Of a stretch of 50,138 bases of DNA, positions 8,607 to 16,534 are shown one piece after another. A program made the translations under genes and the position numbers. Source of the stretch: Paenibacillus ginsengarvi (GTDB taxonomy: Bacteria > Bacillota > Bacilli > Paenibacillales > NBRC-103111); assembly GCF_003626695.1 (NCBI RefSeq), contig NZ_RBAH01000034.1, positions 1 to 50,138 on the forward strand, given 5' to 3'. Each line of letters starts with the position of its first letter. The stretch's first letter is position 1. A model generated the notes under the pieces. It was not told the origin of the DNA. It worked only from the letters and a program-made list of their open reading frames with translations, and searched no databases.

Positions 8607-9385
8607 AGCCGTTCCTCCCCGCGATCCATCGCCTGCACAGTCCGGACGATCCAGCCAGATACCGCCTCCGCGATCGTATCCAGATAAAGCCGGCCTTTCT
8701 CGGCCGTAGCCCGAACCGGCGCATCCGTATAGCCGTCACAGCCGGTCAGCTCGCCGTGCCTGCCGACGAAGGCCCCCGGCGGCCCGGCGAAAATCCAGTC
8801 GCGCTCGGGATGCGTGGCGCCGATCCGATCCGTGCGGACGAGTCCGTCGCCGAGCGCCATAATCGCCGACGTCTCGAACCCGCCCGCGTGGCCCGGCACC
8901 GGGCCGACCTCGCTCGCATCGATCCGCTGCAGGCTTTCCCGCGCGAGCGACCAGTACGAGGCCGCCGCCGTCCAGATCGGGTGGCGCACAGCTAGATCGT
9001 TCGCCACTTGCTGCATCATCGGCTCGTTGCCGCCGTGGCCGTTCAGGAATATGATTTTGCGAAAGCCATCCTTCACCAGACTTTCCCCGATATCCCGCAG
9101 CACCGCAAAATAAGTCATCGGCGACAAGGAGATCGTCCCGCCGAACGACAGATGATGCTCCGAGCAGCCGATCGGCAGTACCGGTGCGAGCAGCACCGGA
9201 ACGTCCCGGCCTGCCGCGCGAACCGATTCCTCGGCGATATGCCCGGCGATCCATGTATCCGTGTAAACGGGCAGATGGGGGCCGTGCTGCTCGGTTGCGG
9301 CGAGCGGAACAAGAATGGCCCCTCCTCCCGAAGCGAAGGCGCTTATTTCTTCCCGCGTATGCTCATGCATCCAGATCGATTTCAT
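8603..9385 (-). CDS. Creatininase family amidohydrolase
   Basis: The 260-residue protein carries the metal-site motifs of the creatininase superfamily: PLAATEQHGPHLPVYTDTW (E, H and D ligands), NGHGGNEP, and GHAGGFETS with the late glutamate. Family members hydrolyse cyclic amides or formamides such as creatinine or FAPy in cofactor pathways. The exact substrate is open. It overlaps both neighbours by four bases (ATGA junctions), and GGAGGG precedes its ATG, so all three genes are translationally coupled. Confidence 0.92.
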   Translation of the reverse strand: MKSIWMHEHTREEISAFASGGGAILVPLAATEQHGPHLPVYTDTWIAGHIAEESVRAAGRDVPVLLAPVLPIGCSEHHLSFGGTISLSPMTYFAVLRDIGESLVKDGFRKIIFLNGHGGNEPMMQQVANDLAVRHPIWTAAASYWSLARESLQRIDASEVGPVPGHAGGFETSAIMALGDGLVRTDRIGATHPERDWIFAGPPGAFVGRHGELTGCDGYTDAPVRATAEKGRLYLDTIAEAVSGWIVRTVQAMDRGEERL

Positions 9386-10128
9386 ATATGGAACCCTCCG
9401 TCTACCGAATAAAGCGACGCTGTCACGTACGAAGAGGCGTCTGACAGCAGAAACGCCGCTACCTGATTGATCTCGTCGCAGCTTCCGCTGCGGCCCAGAT
9501 ACGTTTCCTCCCGAATCATGCGCACGTGATGTTCCGTCTGCCTGGCCAGTTTTTCCGGCGCTTTAAAGTCGCCCGGAAGCAGCGCGTTCGCGCGTATGCC
9601 GTAATCGGCATAGTCCCTCGCGATCACTTTCGTCAATTGATTCACTCCGGCCTTCGCCGCTCCGTAGCCGAGGCAGCCTTTTTTCACCACATGGCCGAGC
9701 ACGGACGACGTATTGACGATCGAGCCGCCGCCGGTGCGGATCATGATCGGAACCGCATATTTGCAGCATAAAAACGCGCTCGTAAGCGTTCCTTTCAGCG
9801 TCGCCTCCCATTCCTCCAGCGATAAGTCGAGAAGCGGCTTCCAGACGTTCTTATAGGCGTTAAAATAGCCGCCGTCCAATCGCCCGAACCGGCGCTCGAT
9901 TTCGTCCGCGACGGCTTTCACCTGCTCCTCGTCCGCAGCATCGGCCTGAATGAATACGAACCGGCTATCGCCGTATTCGTCCGCCAAGGCCTGCATAGCC
10001 GGCACTTGTTCCAGCGGCACAATATCGCTGCAGATCAGTGTCGCACCTTGCTGTAAAAACATCGGGATGGCCGAACGCCCCAATTGTCCGAGCGCGCCGG
10101 TCACCCATATCGTTTTGCCTTGAAGCAT
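9382..10128 (-). CDS. Short-chain dehydrogenase/reductase (SDR)
   Basis: This is a classical SDR of about 248 residues: TGALGQLG as the nucleotide motif, the catalytic serine in NTSSVLG, YGAAK as the YxxxK pair, and a C-terminal VDGGFHI. The usual NNAG element is replaced by FNAYKN. The start was set at the ATG at 10128 (MLQGKTIWVTGA), which gives the family's length and has GAGGAG about 10 bases upstream; an ATG at 10146 is an alternative. It is the first gene of the SDR-creatininase-RidA operon. The operon probably degrades a ring compound or modified sugar (inference). Confidence 0.87.
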   Translation of the reverse strand: MLQGKTIWVTGALGQLGRSAIPMFLQQGATLICSDIVPLEQVPAMQALADEYGDSRFVFIQADAADEEQVKAVADEIERRFGRLDGGYFNAYKNVWKPLLDLSLEEWEATLKGTLTSAFLCCKYAVPIMIRTGGGSIVNTSSVLGHVVKKGCLGYGAAKAGVNQLTKVIARDYADYGIRANALLPGDFKAPEKLARQTEHHVRMIREETYLGRSGSCDEINQVAAFLLSDASSYVTASLYSVDGGFHI

Positions 10129-10326
10129 GCTCTCTACACTCCTCATCCGATCGCTTCCGGGCGTAGCCTTCCACGGCTCCCCGAACCGCGCCCCTCGCAT
10201 ATGCCAGCGCCGGAACATCTGAGAAGAGGCTTGCCGCTTTGCTGTCGGTCCCGGCTGACGACTTCATCGTAACCCGGACGGCTCCTCTTTTTCAATCCCT
10301 AATATTCATGTTTGTGAAAAATATTT

Positions 10327-11349
10327 TTATATATGATAGGTTTTAGATTGCTTGATTTGGACGACTACCTTTCCTTTGGCACCTCCGCCTTCCAAATAAC
10401 GAAGCGCCTCTTCGGCATCTTTCAGATCGTAAACCCGATCAATGACGGGCTTAATATGACCGGCTTCTATATAGTTCTTAAGCACATTCAATTGCGCCCC
10501 GCTCGGTTTCATGAAAAGATAGTGATAGTTCGTTCCGCTTTTTTTCTCAAGCGTTGTGATTTTGCGGCTCACAATAGACAAAATAGCCGTTTTTACCCAG
10601 CCCAGCTGCTGATCTTTCCCAAATCGCGCGTTCGGCATCCCGGAGACGGATACGATTTTTCCATGTGGCTTCAAGATCCGGAATGACTTTTCCAGTGCGG
10701 CACCGCCTAAAGTATCGAACACTGCATCGTATCCGGTAAGCAGCTCTTCGAAATTTTCTTTTTTATAGTTAATGATCCGATCGGCCCCCAGCGATTGGAC
10801 CAGCTCATAGCCTTTATCGCTTGCCGTTGTGGCGACAAAAGCACCCATTAATTTGGCGAGCTGAATCGCGAACGTTCCTACCCCGCCTGCGCCTGCGTGG
10901 ATCAAGATGCGCTGGCCATTTTGCAAGTTCATAATATCGTGGAACGCCTGGTACGTCGTAAGTCCAACCAGCGGTACGGACGCCGCTTCTACAAAATTTA
11001 AATTTTGCGGCTTCAGCGAGATATCGTCCTCGTGAACGGCAATATATTCGGCTAATGTGCCGATCCGGTTTTTACGGGGTCTGCCGTAAACTTCGTCTCC
11101 TGGTTTAAAGGTTTGTACCCGTGCGCCAACCTGGACGACAACTCCGGAAAAATCGTTTCCCAGGATTAAAGGAAAGCTGTATTTCAGCAGAAACTTTACT
11201 TTCCCTTCTTTGATTTTAAAGTCGATTGGATTTAGGCTGGCTGCATGAATTTCCACCAGCACATCATGTTCTCCGATAGAAGGCGCGGGCCGGTCCGACA
11301 TCAGTAGCGGAACGTCTTTTCCGTATTTCTCAATAATCATGGCTTTCAT
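10327..11349 (-). CDS. NAD(P)-dependent quinone oxidoreductase-like MDR protein
   Basis: The 340-residue protein is a zinc-independent medium-chain dehydrogenase/reductase. It has NPIDFKIKEG and ILGNDFSGVV in the catalytic domain and AGAGGVGTFAIQLAK as the nucleotide-binding loop. The structural and catalytic zinc cysteines of alcohol dehydrogenases are missing, which fits a quinone or enal reductase (QOR/zeta-crystallin type). AGAGGTGATC precedes the ATG. It lies 93 bp downstream of the ArsR-type gene, on the same strand. The gap holds an inverted repeat matching one in front of that regulator, so repression by it is likely. Confidence 0.9.
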   Translation of the reverse strand: MKAMIIEKYGKDVPLLMSDRPAPSIGEHDVLVEIHAASLNPIDFKIKEGKVKFLLKYSFPLILGNDFSGVVVQVGARVQTFKPGDEVYGRPRKNRIGTLAEYIAVHEDDISLKPQNLNFVEAASVPLVGLTTYQAFHDIMNLQNGQRILIHAGAGGVGTFAIQLAKLMGAFVATTASDKGYELVQSLGADRIINYKKENFEELLTGYDAVFDTLGGAALEKSFRILKPHGKIVSVSGMPNARFGKDQQLGWVKTAILSIVSRKITTLEKKSGTNYHYLFMKPSGAQLNVLKNYIEAGHIKPVIDRVYDLKDAEEALRYLEGGGAKGKVVVQIKQSKTYHI

Positions 11350-11372
11350 CGTTGATCACCTCTATTAGGATT

Positions 11373-11396
11373 ATTGGTTTAAACATATAAACCAAT
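11373..11396. promoter_or_regulatory. Operator palindrome before the oxidoreductase gene
   Basis: The arms ATTGGTTTA and TAAACCAAT form a perfect 9-bp inverted repeat around 6 bases. The core is GTTTA-N6-TAAAC, the same core with the same spacing as at 11792-11807 upstream of the ArsR-type regulator gene. Confidence 0.7.
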
Positions 11397-11442
11397 TATG
11401 CAAAAAAAGCTACTGCAGGTAATTTCCTTACACTATTGGCAG

Positions 11443-11766
11443 TCACAACGGCCGATCGCACTCGGCCTCGACGGCGGCAATTAATGCTTTTAGTTGCTCG
11501 AGCGGTTTGCGGACGGTCAGCACATAATGGTTTTCAACGCTTTTCTTCTCGGATGTTATAAATCCCGACTGTTTCAGCACCTTCAAATGATGGGAGACGG
11601 CTGGCCTGGACAACTGGATCTGGCTCGCTATCGTGTTCACATTCAGTCCCGATTTGTGCTGGGCCAGCAGCATAATGATCGCTTGACGGTTTTCATCGGT
11701 CAACACATCCAGCAGAGGGATGCACGCTTTAAATTGCTGCAGAATAGACTCGGTTTGCCCGCTCAT
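11443..11766 (-). CDS. ArsR/SmtB-type winged-helix repressor (non-metal type)
   Basis: The 107-residue protein is a winged-helix dimer of the ArsR fold with the recognition helix region IASQIQLSRPAVSHHLKVLKQSG. The ELCVCDL-type metal site of ArsR/SmtB is absent; only two cysteines (in KACIPLL and AECDRPL) are present, so a redox or reactive-electrophile signal is more plausible than a metal. GAGGGG precedes the ATG. The paired operators here and before the downstream oxidoreductase suggest autoregulation plus control of that enzyme. Confidence 0.88.
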   Translation of the reverse strand: MSGQTESILQQFKACIPLLDVLTDENRQAIIMLLAQHKSGLNVNTIASQIQLSRPAVSHHLKVLKQSGFITSEKKSVENHYVLTVRKPLEQLKALIAAVEAECDRPL

Positions 11767-11791
11767 TGAATACCCCTCAATTCGTTCATTC

Positions 11792-11807
11792 GTTTAATCT
11801 CTTAAAC
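11792..11807. promoter_or_regulatory. Operator palindrome before the ArsR-type gene
   Basis: GTTTA-ATCTCT-TAAAC, a perfect 5-bp inverted repeat with 6-base spacing, lies about 25 bp upstream of the regulator's ATG. It matches the core of the palindrome at 11373-11396. Confidence 0.6.
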
Positions 11808-11903
11808 CTATTGTAGCTTCAGCAGACGGCCTCAGTCAAATGGAAAAGAAGACCAAGACCGCATATCTGTAAATGAGCGCTCCCGTCTTTGCCGGCTGCG
11901 CCC

Positions 11904-12674
11904 TCAATTTTGACAATATACGCGATAGCTGAGTTCTCTGCAGCCTTGACGAATCCATTCGGCTGCGCGGCTCCAAACATCTGGAGATATGCGGACGGTC
12001 GGTATCGATACGCTCATCGATGCTACGATGGTACCTTCCGAATCATAGATCGGGCCGGCGATGCAATGCACATCATGGACCGTTTCGCCGAGATTGTACG
12101 CGAGTCCTTCTTTGCGAGCGGTATCCACTTGTTCCAGCAAGCGGTCAACAGAAGTAAGCGTGCTTGCCGTAAGCCCCTTCAGCTCGCCGGATGGATACAA
12201 GCTGCGAATCTCGTCTGCAGAGCAATTGACCAGCAACATTTTGCCTGATGCGCTCGCATATAGAGGAAGCGTCTTGCCGAACTGGTTCGTGAATCGGAGC
12301 GGTGTCGAAACCTGCTTCTCCGCGATGTAGATCAGTTGATCGCCACCCCGCACGCCGAGAAAAACCGTCTCGTTCAAACCGTCCACAATCTTGTCCGCAA
12401 CCCGGTAAAACTCCGAGATCAAGCTCGTACTGCGCATGTAACGGGTCCGAATCTCGAAAATTTTATAACCGATGTGAAACATTTTACCCGAACGATCCGC
12501 TTCCAAATAACCGCGGGACAGCATGTTCTGCACGAGCATATAGGCGCTGCTGGCCGGCATGTCGAGCCTCGTTGCAATGTCCGTAATGCTGTAGGCGTCC
12601 TGCTCCCCTGCGAACAATTCCAGGATGTCGAGCACTCGGTCCGCCGACTTCACTTTATGCGTCTTGTTCTCCAC
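11904..12674 (-). CDS. IclR family transcriptional regulator
   Basis: The 256-residue protein has an N-terminal winged helix (YSITDIATRLDMPASSAYMLVQNML) and a C-terminal GAF-like effector domain (LPLYASASGKMLL, HCIAGPIYDSEG), in IclR order and length. The start is taken as a GTG at 12674 with GGAAGG upstream; the frame extends to a TTG at 12743, which would add 23 residues. IclR regulators usually control catabolic operons; the SDR-creatininase-RidA operon on the same strand is one candidate target (inference only). Confidence 0.87.
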   Translation of the reverse strand: MENKTHKVKSADRVLDILELFAGEQDAYSITDIATRLDMPASSAYMLVQNMLSRGYLEADRSGKMFHIGYKIFEIRTRYMRSTSLISEFYRVADKIVDGLNETVFLGVRGGDQLIYIAEKQVSTPLRFTNQFGKTLPLYASASGKMLLVNCSADEIRSLYPSGELKGLTASTLTSVDRLLEQVDTARKEGLAYNLGETVHDVHCIAGPIYDSEGTIVASMSVSIPTVRISPDVWSRAAEWIRQGCRELSYRVYCQN

Positions 12675-12787
12675 TTTCCACTTACCTTCCGAAGTAGTTT
12701 CACATATATGAATAAGTCTATTAGAGTTTGCGGCGGGATGCAAGCGGAAGTTGGATGAAATGGAACGGCTCTATGCCAAATGGACAA

Positions 12788-12848
12788 AAAGAGGAAGCCG
12801 CCGGAGCAGAGCCGCGATCCCCGCGAACTCGTTCGAAGCTTCCTCTTT
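12788..12848 (-). terminator. cysK terminator
   Basis: The arms AAAGAGGAAGC (12788-12798) and GCTTCCTCTTT (12838-12848) pair perfectly. On the minus strand the hairpin is followed by TTTTTGTCC. The 39-base loop can fold further. Confidence 0.65.
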
Positions 12849-12851
12849 AAG

Positions 12852-12901
12852 TTTCGGGGGCCCCCGACAATGGTTTTGCCTACGCCCTACTTTGTGGGGT
12901 T
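12852..12901 (+). repeat. Copy of a dispersed GGGG-palindrome element
   Basis: TTTCGGGGGCCCCCGACAA is followed about 20 bases later by CTTTGTGGGGTT. The layout matches the elements at 39412-39475 (plus) and 20591-20629 (minus). A half copy lies at 34237-34252. Confidence 0.5.
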
Positions 12902-12908
12902 GTCTAGC

Positions 12909-13841
12909 TTACACCTGCTCGCCGAAAATGCCCATGCTCAAGTACCGCTCGCCCGTATCCGGCGCGATGCAGAGCACCCGCTTGCCTTTGCCAAGCCGGC
13001 GGGCCACCTGTAGCGCCGTCCAAACCGTAGCGCCTGCGCTCGGTCCGACCAGTATGCCCTCAAGCGCAGCGAGCTGCTGCGTGGTGCGAATCGCATCTTC
13101 GTCGGCGACCTGAACGATTTCGTCATAAATGTCCGTATTCAAAATTTTCGGGATAAAGCCCGGGCTCGTCCCGACCAGCTTATGAGGCCCCGGCTGTCCG
13201 CCCGACAGCACCGGCGACCCTTTCGGCTCGACGACATAAATCTCGATATTCGGCAGATGCTCGCGCAGCACCTCGCCGGTGCCCGTAATCGTTCCGCCCG
13301 TGCCGGAGGAGGCGACGAAGGCGTCCAGCCGGCCTTCCGTCTGCTCGATTATTTCCAACGCCGTCGTGATGCGGTGAATGTCCGGGTTGGCCGGATTCTC
13401 GAACTGCTGCGGGATGAAGCTGCCCGGAATTTGCTCCCGCAGCTCGAGCGCTTTGCTGATCGCTCCCGGCATCCGCTGCGCCGCCGGCGTCAGCACGACT
13501 TCGGCACCGTAAGCCTTCAAGATATTGATCCGTTCCTTGGACATATTGTCCGGCATGACGAGAATGGCGCGATAGCCTTTCGCCGCTGCATTCATAGCGA
13601 GTCCGATGCCGGTATTGCCGCTCGTAGGCTCGATAATCGTCGCCCCCGGCTGCAGCTTGCCGTCCTTCTCGGCTTGCTCGATCAGATTAAAGGCCGCACG
13701 GTCCTTCACACTGCGGCTCGGATTGAAATATTCCAGCTTGACGTACACCTCGGCGTCATCCGGCCCGACGAGCCGGTTGATCCGGACAGCCGGCGTATCG
13801 CCGATCAGCTCCGTAACGCTCTGCACCATCTTCTTGCTCAT
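12909..13841 (-). CDS. cysK: Cysteine synthase A (O-acetylserine sulfhydrylase)
   Basis: The 310-residue PLP enzyme makes cysteine from O-acetylserine and sulfide in the cytoplasm. The PLP lysine is K46 in SRSVKDRA, the substrate loop is TSGNTG at about 73-78, and the phosphate-binding loop is SGTGGTITG. The length is typical. A GGGGAG ribosome binding site precedes the ATG. An extended -10 (TGCTATACT, minus strand, core at 13877-13882) lies between it and the MFS gene upstream, so it probably has its own promoter although the gap is only 60 bp. The C-terminal end is followed by a clear terminator. Confidence 0.95.
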   Translation of the reverse strand: MSKKMVQSVTELIGDTPAVRINRLVGPDDAEVYVKLEYFNPSRSVKDRAAFNLIEQAEKDGKLQPGATIIEPTSGNTGIGLAMNAAAKGYRAILVMPDNMSKERINILKAYGAEVVLTPAAQRMPGAISKALELREQIPGSFIPQQFENPANPDIHRITTALEIIEQTEGRLDAFVASSGTGGTITGTGEVLREHLPNIEIYVVEPKGSPVLSGGQPGPHKLVGTSPGFIPKILNTDIYDEIVQVADEDAIRTTQQLAALEGILVGPSAGATVWTALQVARRLGKGKRVLCIAPDTGERYLSMGIFGEQV

Positions 13842-13901
13842 ACGTAGTACGCTCCCCTGCCATGAAGTATACTACCAGTATAGCATAAATCCATTGTATT
13901 G

Positions 13902-15239
13902 TTATCGGAATTTGTCGGATTGCACGGTATGCAGTCGGCCGCGCATAAGCGCCCAGGCGAGCAGCGGGGAGCTTCCGATTCCGAGCAGCAGCCAGTTGAT
14001 GGCCGACGGAGCCGTCGTCCACGAGACGACCAAGATGAATACGATCGTGCCCAGCATCCTTCCGATGTTAAGCGCAAGCTCGCGCATCACGACATATTCG
14101 ACCCGATGCTCGGCGCTTTCCCGGTCTCGCCCGATCATATCGAATACGGAGGAGGTCATCGGGATCGAATACAGCGGGATGAACAGGGCGATGCCGATGC
14201 CGAATACGAGCAGTGTCGTATAGCTGACCTGCCAGAAGAAAGGGAGAATGACCGCCATCATCATCGTCACGCCGACGAGCATGCCTTTCTGACGGTAGAC
14301 TGGCTTCAGCCATTTCCCAACCATATAGAAGCTCACGAGCGCAACGGCGGACGTAATGAGCGAGAAGTTGCCGAGACGCATTTCGTTTTGCGTAGCGATA
14401 TAAACCATAAGGCCGATCATGAAGCCGAACACGCCTTCGCGAATGCCTTGTGCGATCAAGGCAAGGCTTACCCTTCTCCAAGGGCTGCCCGCTTGCTTCA
14501 AGATGCGGAGGGTATGGTCCCATTCGTAGGTGCCGGTTACCTCGCGCTTCTTCAGGAAAAAGCTGACGATCACCCCGACAACGAAAATGGCAAGCGATAT
14601 GGCAAAAATCAGCCGGTATCCATTCGTGCCGGGCATATGCGTAATGAGAAAACCGGATACCCACGGCGCGATCATGCCCGCCCCGGAGCCGAGCAATCCC
14701 GCCCAGCCGTTGAAACGATCGCGATTGTCCCGCGATGTAATTTCGAAGTAAACGACATTAAACGCCAGCCAGAAAAAGCCCGACGACAGCCCCATCACGA
14801 AACCGAGCAGCCACACATATGAAACCGCCTGCTGCTGAAGCAGCAGCACAAGCGAATAAAATAAGGCGGCAATCGCGATACCGAGCCGCAGGCTGTTCAT
14901 TTTGTTATGTTCCTTCACCCATTTGCCCGCGAGCCAGAACGTTAGAGCCATCGTCACCTGATTGGCGAAGGCGAACCAGCCGATCAAGGCGAAGTCGCTT
15001 TTGGCCTTCCACAAATACACGTTCACGAACGTGCCGGATAACGCGCTCGCGGCTGCGAACAAACCGTTCACGATCAACAACAGCCACGTTTGCGCGTCAA
15101 ATCGCGCCTTCGACCTTCTGCCGGCCTCACGTTCGCGGAAAAGGTTCTCCCGCTCCTCCGTCCCAACGAATAGTCCCGTCAGTCCGGACGACTTCTCCCG
15201 GACGGCCGCTTCTCCGTTACGATCCGTATTCCGCTGCAT
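13902..15239 (-). CDS. MFS transporter
   Basis: The 445-residue membrane protein has about twelve hydrophobic segments in two six-helix halves split by a basic loop (KKREVTGTYEWDHTLRILK), as in the major facilitator superfamily. The start is the ATG at 15239 (MQRNTDRNGEA) with AGGTGA six bases upstream; the frame is open to 15458 but the extra residues have no membrane or ribosome binding site logic. The substrate cannot be inferred. Position upstream of cysK could hint at export of sulfur metabolites, but this is weak. Confidence 0.88.
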   Translation of the reverse strand: MQRNTDRNGEAAVREKSSGLTGLFVGTEERENLFREREAGRRSKARFDAQTWLLLIVNGLFAAASALSGTFVNVYLWKAKSDFALIGWFAFANQVTMALTFWLAGKWVKEHNKMNSLRLGIAIAALFYSLVLLLQQQAVSYVWLLGFVMGLSSGFFWLAFNVVYFEITSRDNRDRFNGWAGLLGSGAGMIAPWVSGFLITHMPGTNGYRLIFAISLAIFVVGVIVSFFLKKREVTGTYEWDHTLRILKQAGSPWRRVSLALIAQGIREGVFGFMIGLMVYIATQNEMRLGNFSLITSAVALVSFYMVGKWLKPVYRQKGMLVGVTMMMAVILPFFWQVSYTTLLVFGIGIALFIPLYSIPMTSSVFDMIGRDRESAEHRVEYVVMRELALNIGRMLGTIVFILVVSWTTAPSAINWLLLGIGSSPLLAWALMRGRLHTVQSDKFR

Positions 15240-15348
15240 GAGCCTCACCTGTATGTTTAGTTTGCCGCCACGGCTTTCTATAACGTACCCCAAAGCGTAC
15301 GCTTCTACCCCGGCATTATTTTCGATACCATGATGAGCCTGCAAGAAC

Positions 15349-15386
15349 AAAAAAAGACGACCTGCTTCAAAATGAAGCAAATCGCC
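15349..15386 (-). terminator. Terminator of the DUF350/zinc-ribbon operon
   Basis: On the minus strand a 14-bp stem (with three G-U pairs) closes on a UUU loop and is followed by TTTTTTT. It lies 10 bp after the stop of the zinc-ribbon gene. Confidence 0.8.
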
Positions 15387-15396
15387 ATGCTTATGC

Positions 15397-15876
15397 TCAG
15401 CCGCGTTTCTCGCGATCCTCTTTGGACAGTTCGCTGACGAGACGAAACCGGTCGTCATCGGACAACGAATGCGCCACTCCGAAGCAGGACGGACACACGA
15501 ACACGTTCAGCTTGAAGGGCGGCGTTAAAAAGGTTGGCGCGCTCTCGCTCGGTTGGAACGGAACGAACCTGTCCTCCCCTACGTTCATAGTGCCGGCCAT
15601 CACCATCTCGTCCTGACAGCGGGCGCACTCCATGACGTCCTCCTGCTGCTCCAGCCGCTTCTTGACGGCCAGCTCGTAGCCGTTCAGCTCCGTCAATTCG
15701 TCGTTCTCGTCATCCGTAAGCTCCAGCTCGTCTCCGTCCAGATGTACATGCAAGCTGCGGTAATCGTTCAACTCGTTAAAGCAGTGGGGACATGTTTCTT
15801 CCGGACCAACTTCCTCGTCCCAAACAATTTCCGTCTGACACCACGGACAAACCGCGGCCGAATGATTATCACTCAT
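15397..15876 (-). CDS. Double zinc-ribbon protein of unknown function
   Basis: The 159-residue acidic protein has four CxxC knuckles: C10/C13 with C29/C32, and C84/C87 with C128/C131, enough for two zinc ribbons. Between them is a run rich in D and E (GDELELTDDENDELTELNG). No membrane segment is present. GGGAGAAA precedes the ATG. It is the last gene of a cluster with a micro-ORF and a DUF350 membrane protein, downstream of a pspA-like gene, so a role in envelope-stress signalling or membrane-protein quality control is possible but unproven. Confidence 0.82.
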   Translation of the reverse strand: MSDNHSAAVCPWCQTEIVWDEEVGPEETCPHCFNELNDYRSLHVHLDGDELELTDDENDELTELNGYELAVKKRLEQQEDVMECARCQDEMVMAGTMNVGEDRFVPFQPSESAPTFLTPPFKLNVFVCPSCFGVAHSLSDDDRFRLVSELSKEDREKRG

Positions 15877-15891
15877 CGATTTTTTCTCCCA

Positions 15892-15975
15892 TCAGGCGTG
15901 TTTAACGAAATAATATACGCCTACGGCTAGAAACGCAAGCGAGACGATCAGAAGCGTTCCCCATAAATATTTCAT
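15892..15975 (-). CDS. 27-residue single-span membrane micro-protein
   Basis: An ORF of 27 codons starts MKYLWGTLLIV and ends YYFVKHA, forming one hydrophobic helix with a short basic tail. The ATG is 2 bases after the DUF350 stop and the TGA is 15 bases before the zinc-ribbon ATG, so it fills the gap between them exactly. The ribosome binding site is weak (TGAG), so it would rely on translational coupling. Not recognised as a known family. Confidence 0.5.
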   Translation of the reverse strand: MKYLWGTLLIVSLAFLAVGVYYFVKHA

Positions 15976-15977
15976 AC

Positions 15978-16397
15978 TCAGGTCACGCTCGCTCCGACAA
16001 CGTACGAAATCGAGATGGATATAATCATCGACAGCAAGCCGACCGCTTTGTTATCCTTCTGAATTTCCTCGTCAATTTTGAAGACCGGAGTCAAAAATTC
16101 GAAGATGAAGTAGGCGACAAGCAGCAGCACGAAACCAAAGCTTGCCCAAATGATCGAATGCAGAACCGTATCGTTGTTCAAAATGGCGAAGCGAAAAATA
16201 TTGCAAATCCCGAATATTTTTCCTCCTGTCGCCATCGCTACCGATACGTTGCCCTTCTTGATCTCGGCCCAGTCATTATACTTTGTCACAAATTCGAAGA
16301 TGGCCAAAAAAACGACCAGCGCCAAAATGGCGATCGAGAAAAAAGCGAGCGTTTCCAAATACGGGTTGCTGAGCAACACATCCACCTCTTCGTTCAT
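15978..16397 (-). CDS. DUF350 family membrane protein
   Basis: The 139-residue protein has four predicted membrane helices in two DUF350-type halves, with the characteristic KKGNVSVAMATGGKIFGI and IQKDNKAVGLLSM segments after the first and third helices. DUF350 proteins often sit beside PspA-like and potassium-channel-like genes and are thought to act in membrane stress; the biochemical role is unknown. It follows the pspA-like gene by 138 bp, with a hairpin between, and is upstream of the micro-ORF. Confidence 0.9.
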   Translation of the reverse strand: MNEEVDVLLSNPYLETLAFFSIAILALVVFLAIFEFVTKYNDWAEIKKGNVSVAMATGGKIFGICNIFRFAILNNDTVLHSIIWASFGFVLLLVAYFIFEFLTPVFKIDEEIQKDNKAVGLLSMIISISISYVVGASVT

Positions 16398-16430
16398 CTA
16401 AGTTCAGCCGCCTTTCCGAAAAAATGGCTG

Positions 16431-16500
16431 AAAGAGACTCGGGGACATGGCGAAAATCGGCTTCGCAGCCGATTTTCGCGTAAACATTCCCAGTCTCTTT
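16431..16500 (-). terminator. Nested hairpin after the pspA-like gene
   Basis: The inner stem CGAAAATCGGCT / AGCCGATTTTCG has a 4-base loop. It lies inside an outer stem AAAGAGACT / AGTCTCTTT. A TTTTTT run follows further on the minus strand. It probably ends or attenuates the pspA-like transcript before DUF350. Confidence 0.5.
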
Positions 16501-16534
16501 TGTTGCCATGCCGCTTAAGTCAGCCTATGCTTGA

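Noticed and set aside
9965..10267. 100-codon minus-strand ORF overlapping the SDR start
   Set aside because: Most of it is out of frame within the SDR gene, and the ribosome binding site distance (about 13 bases) is poor.
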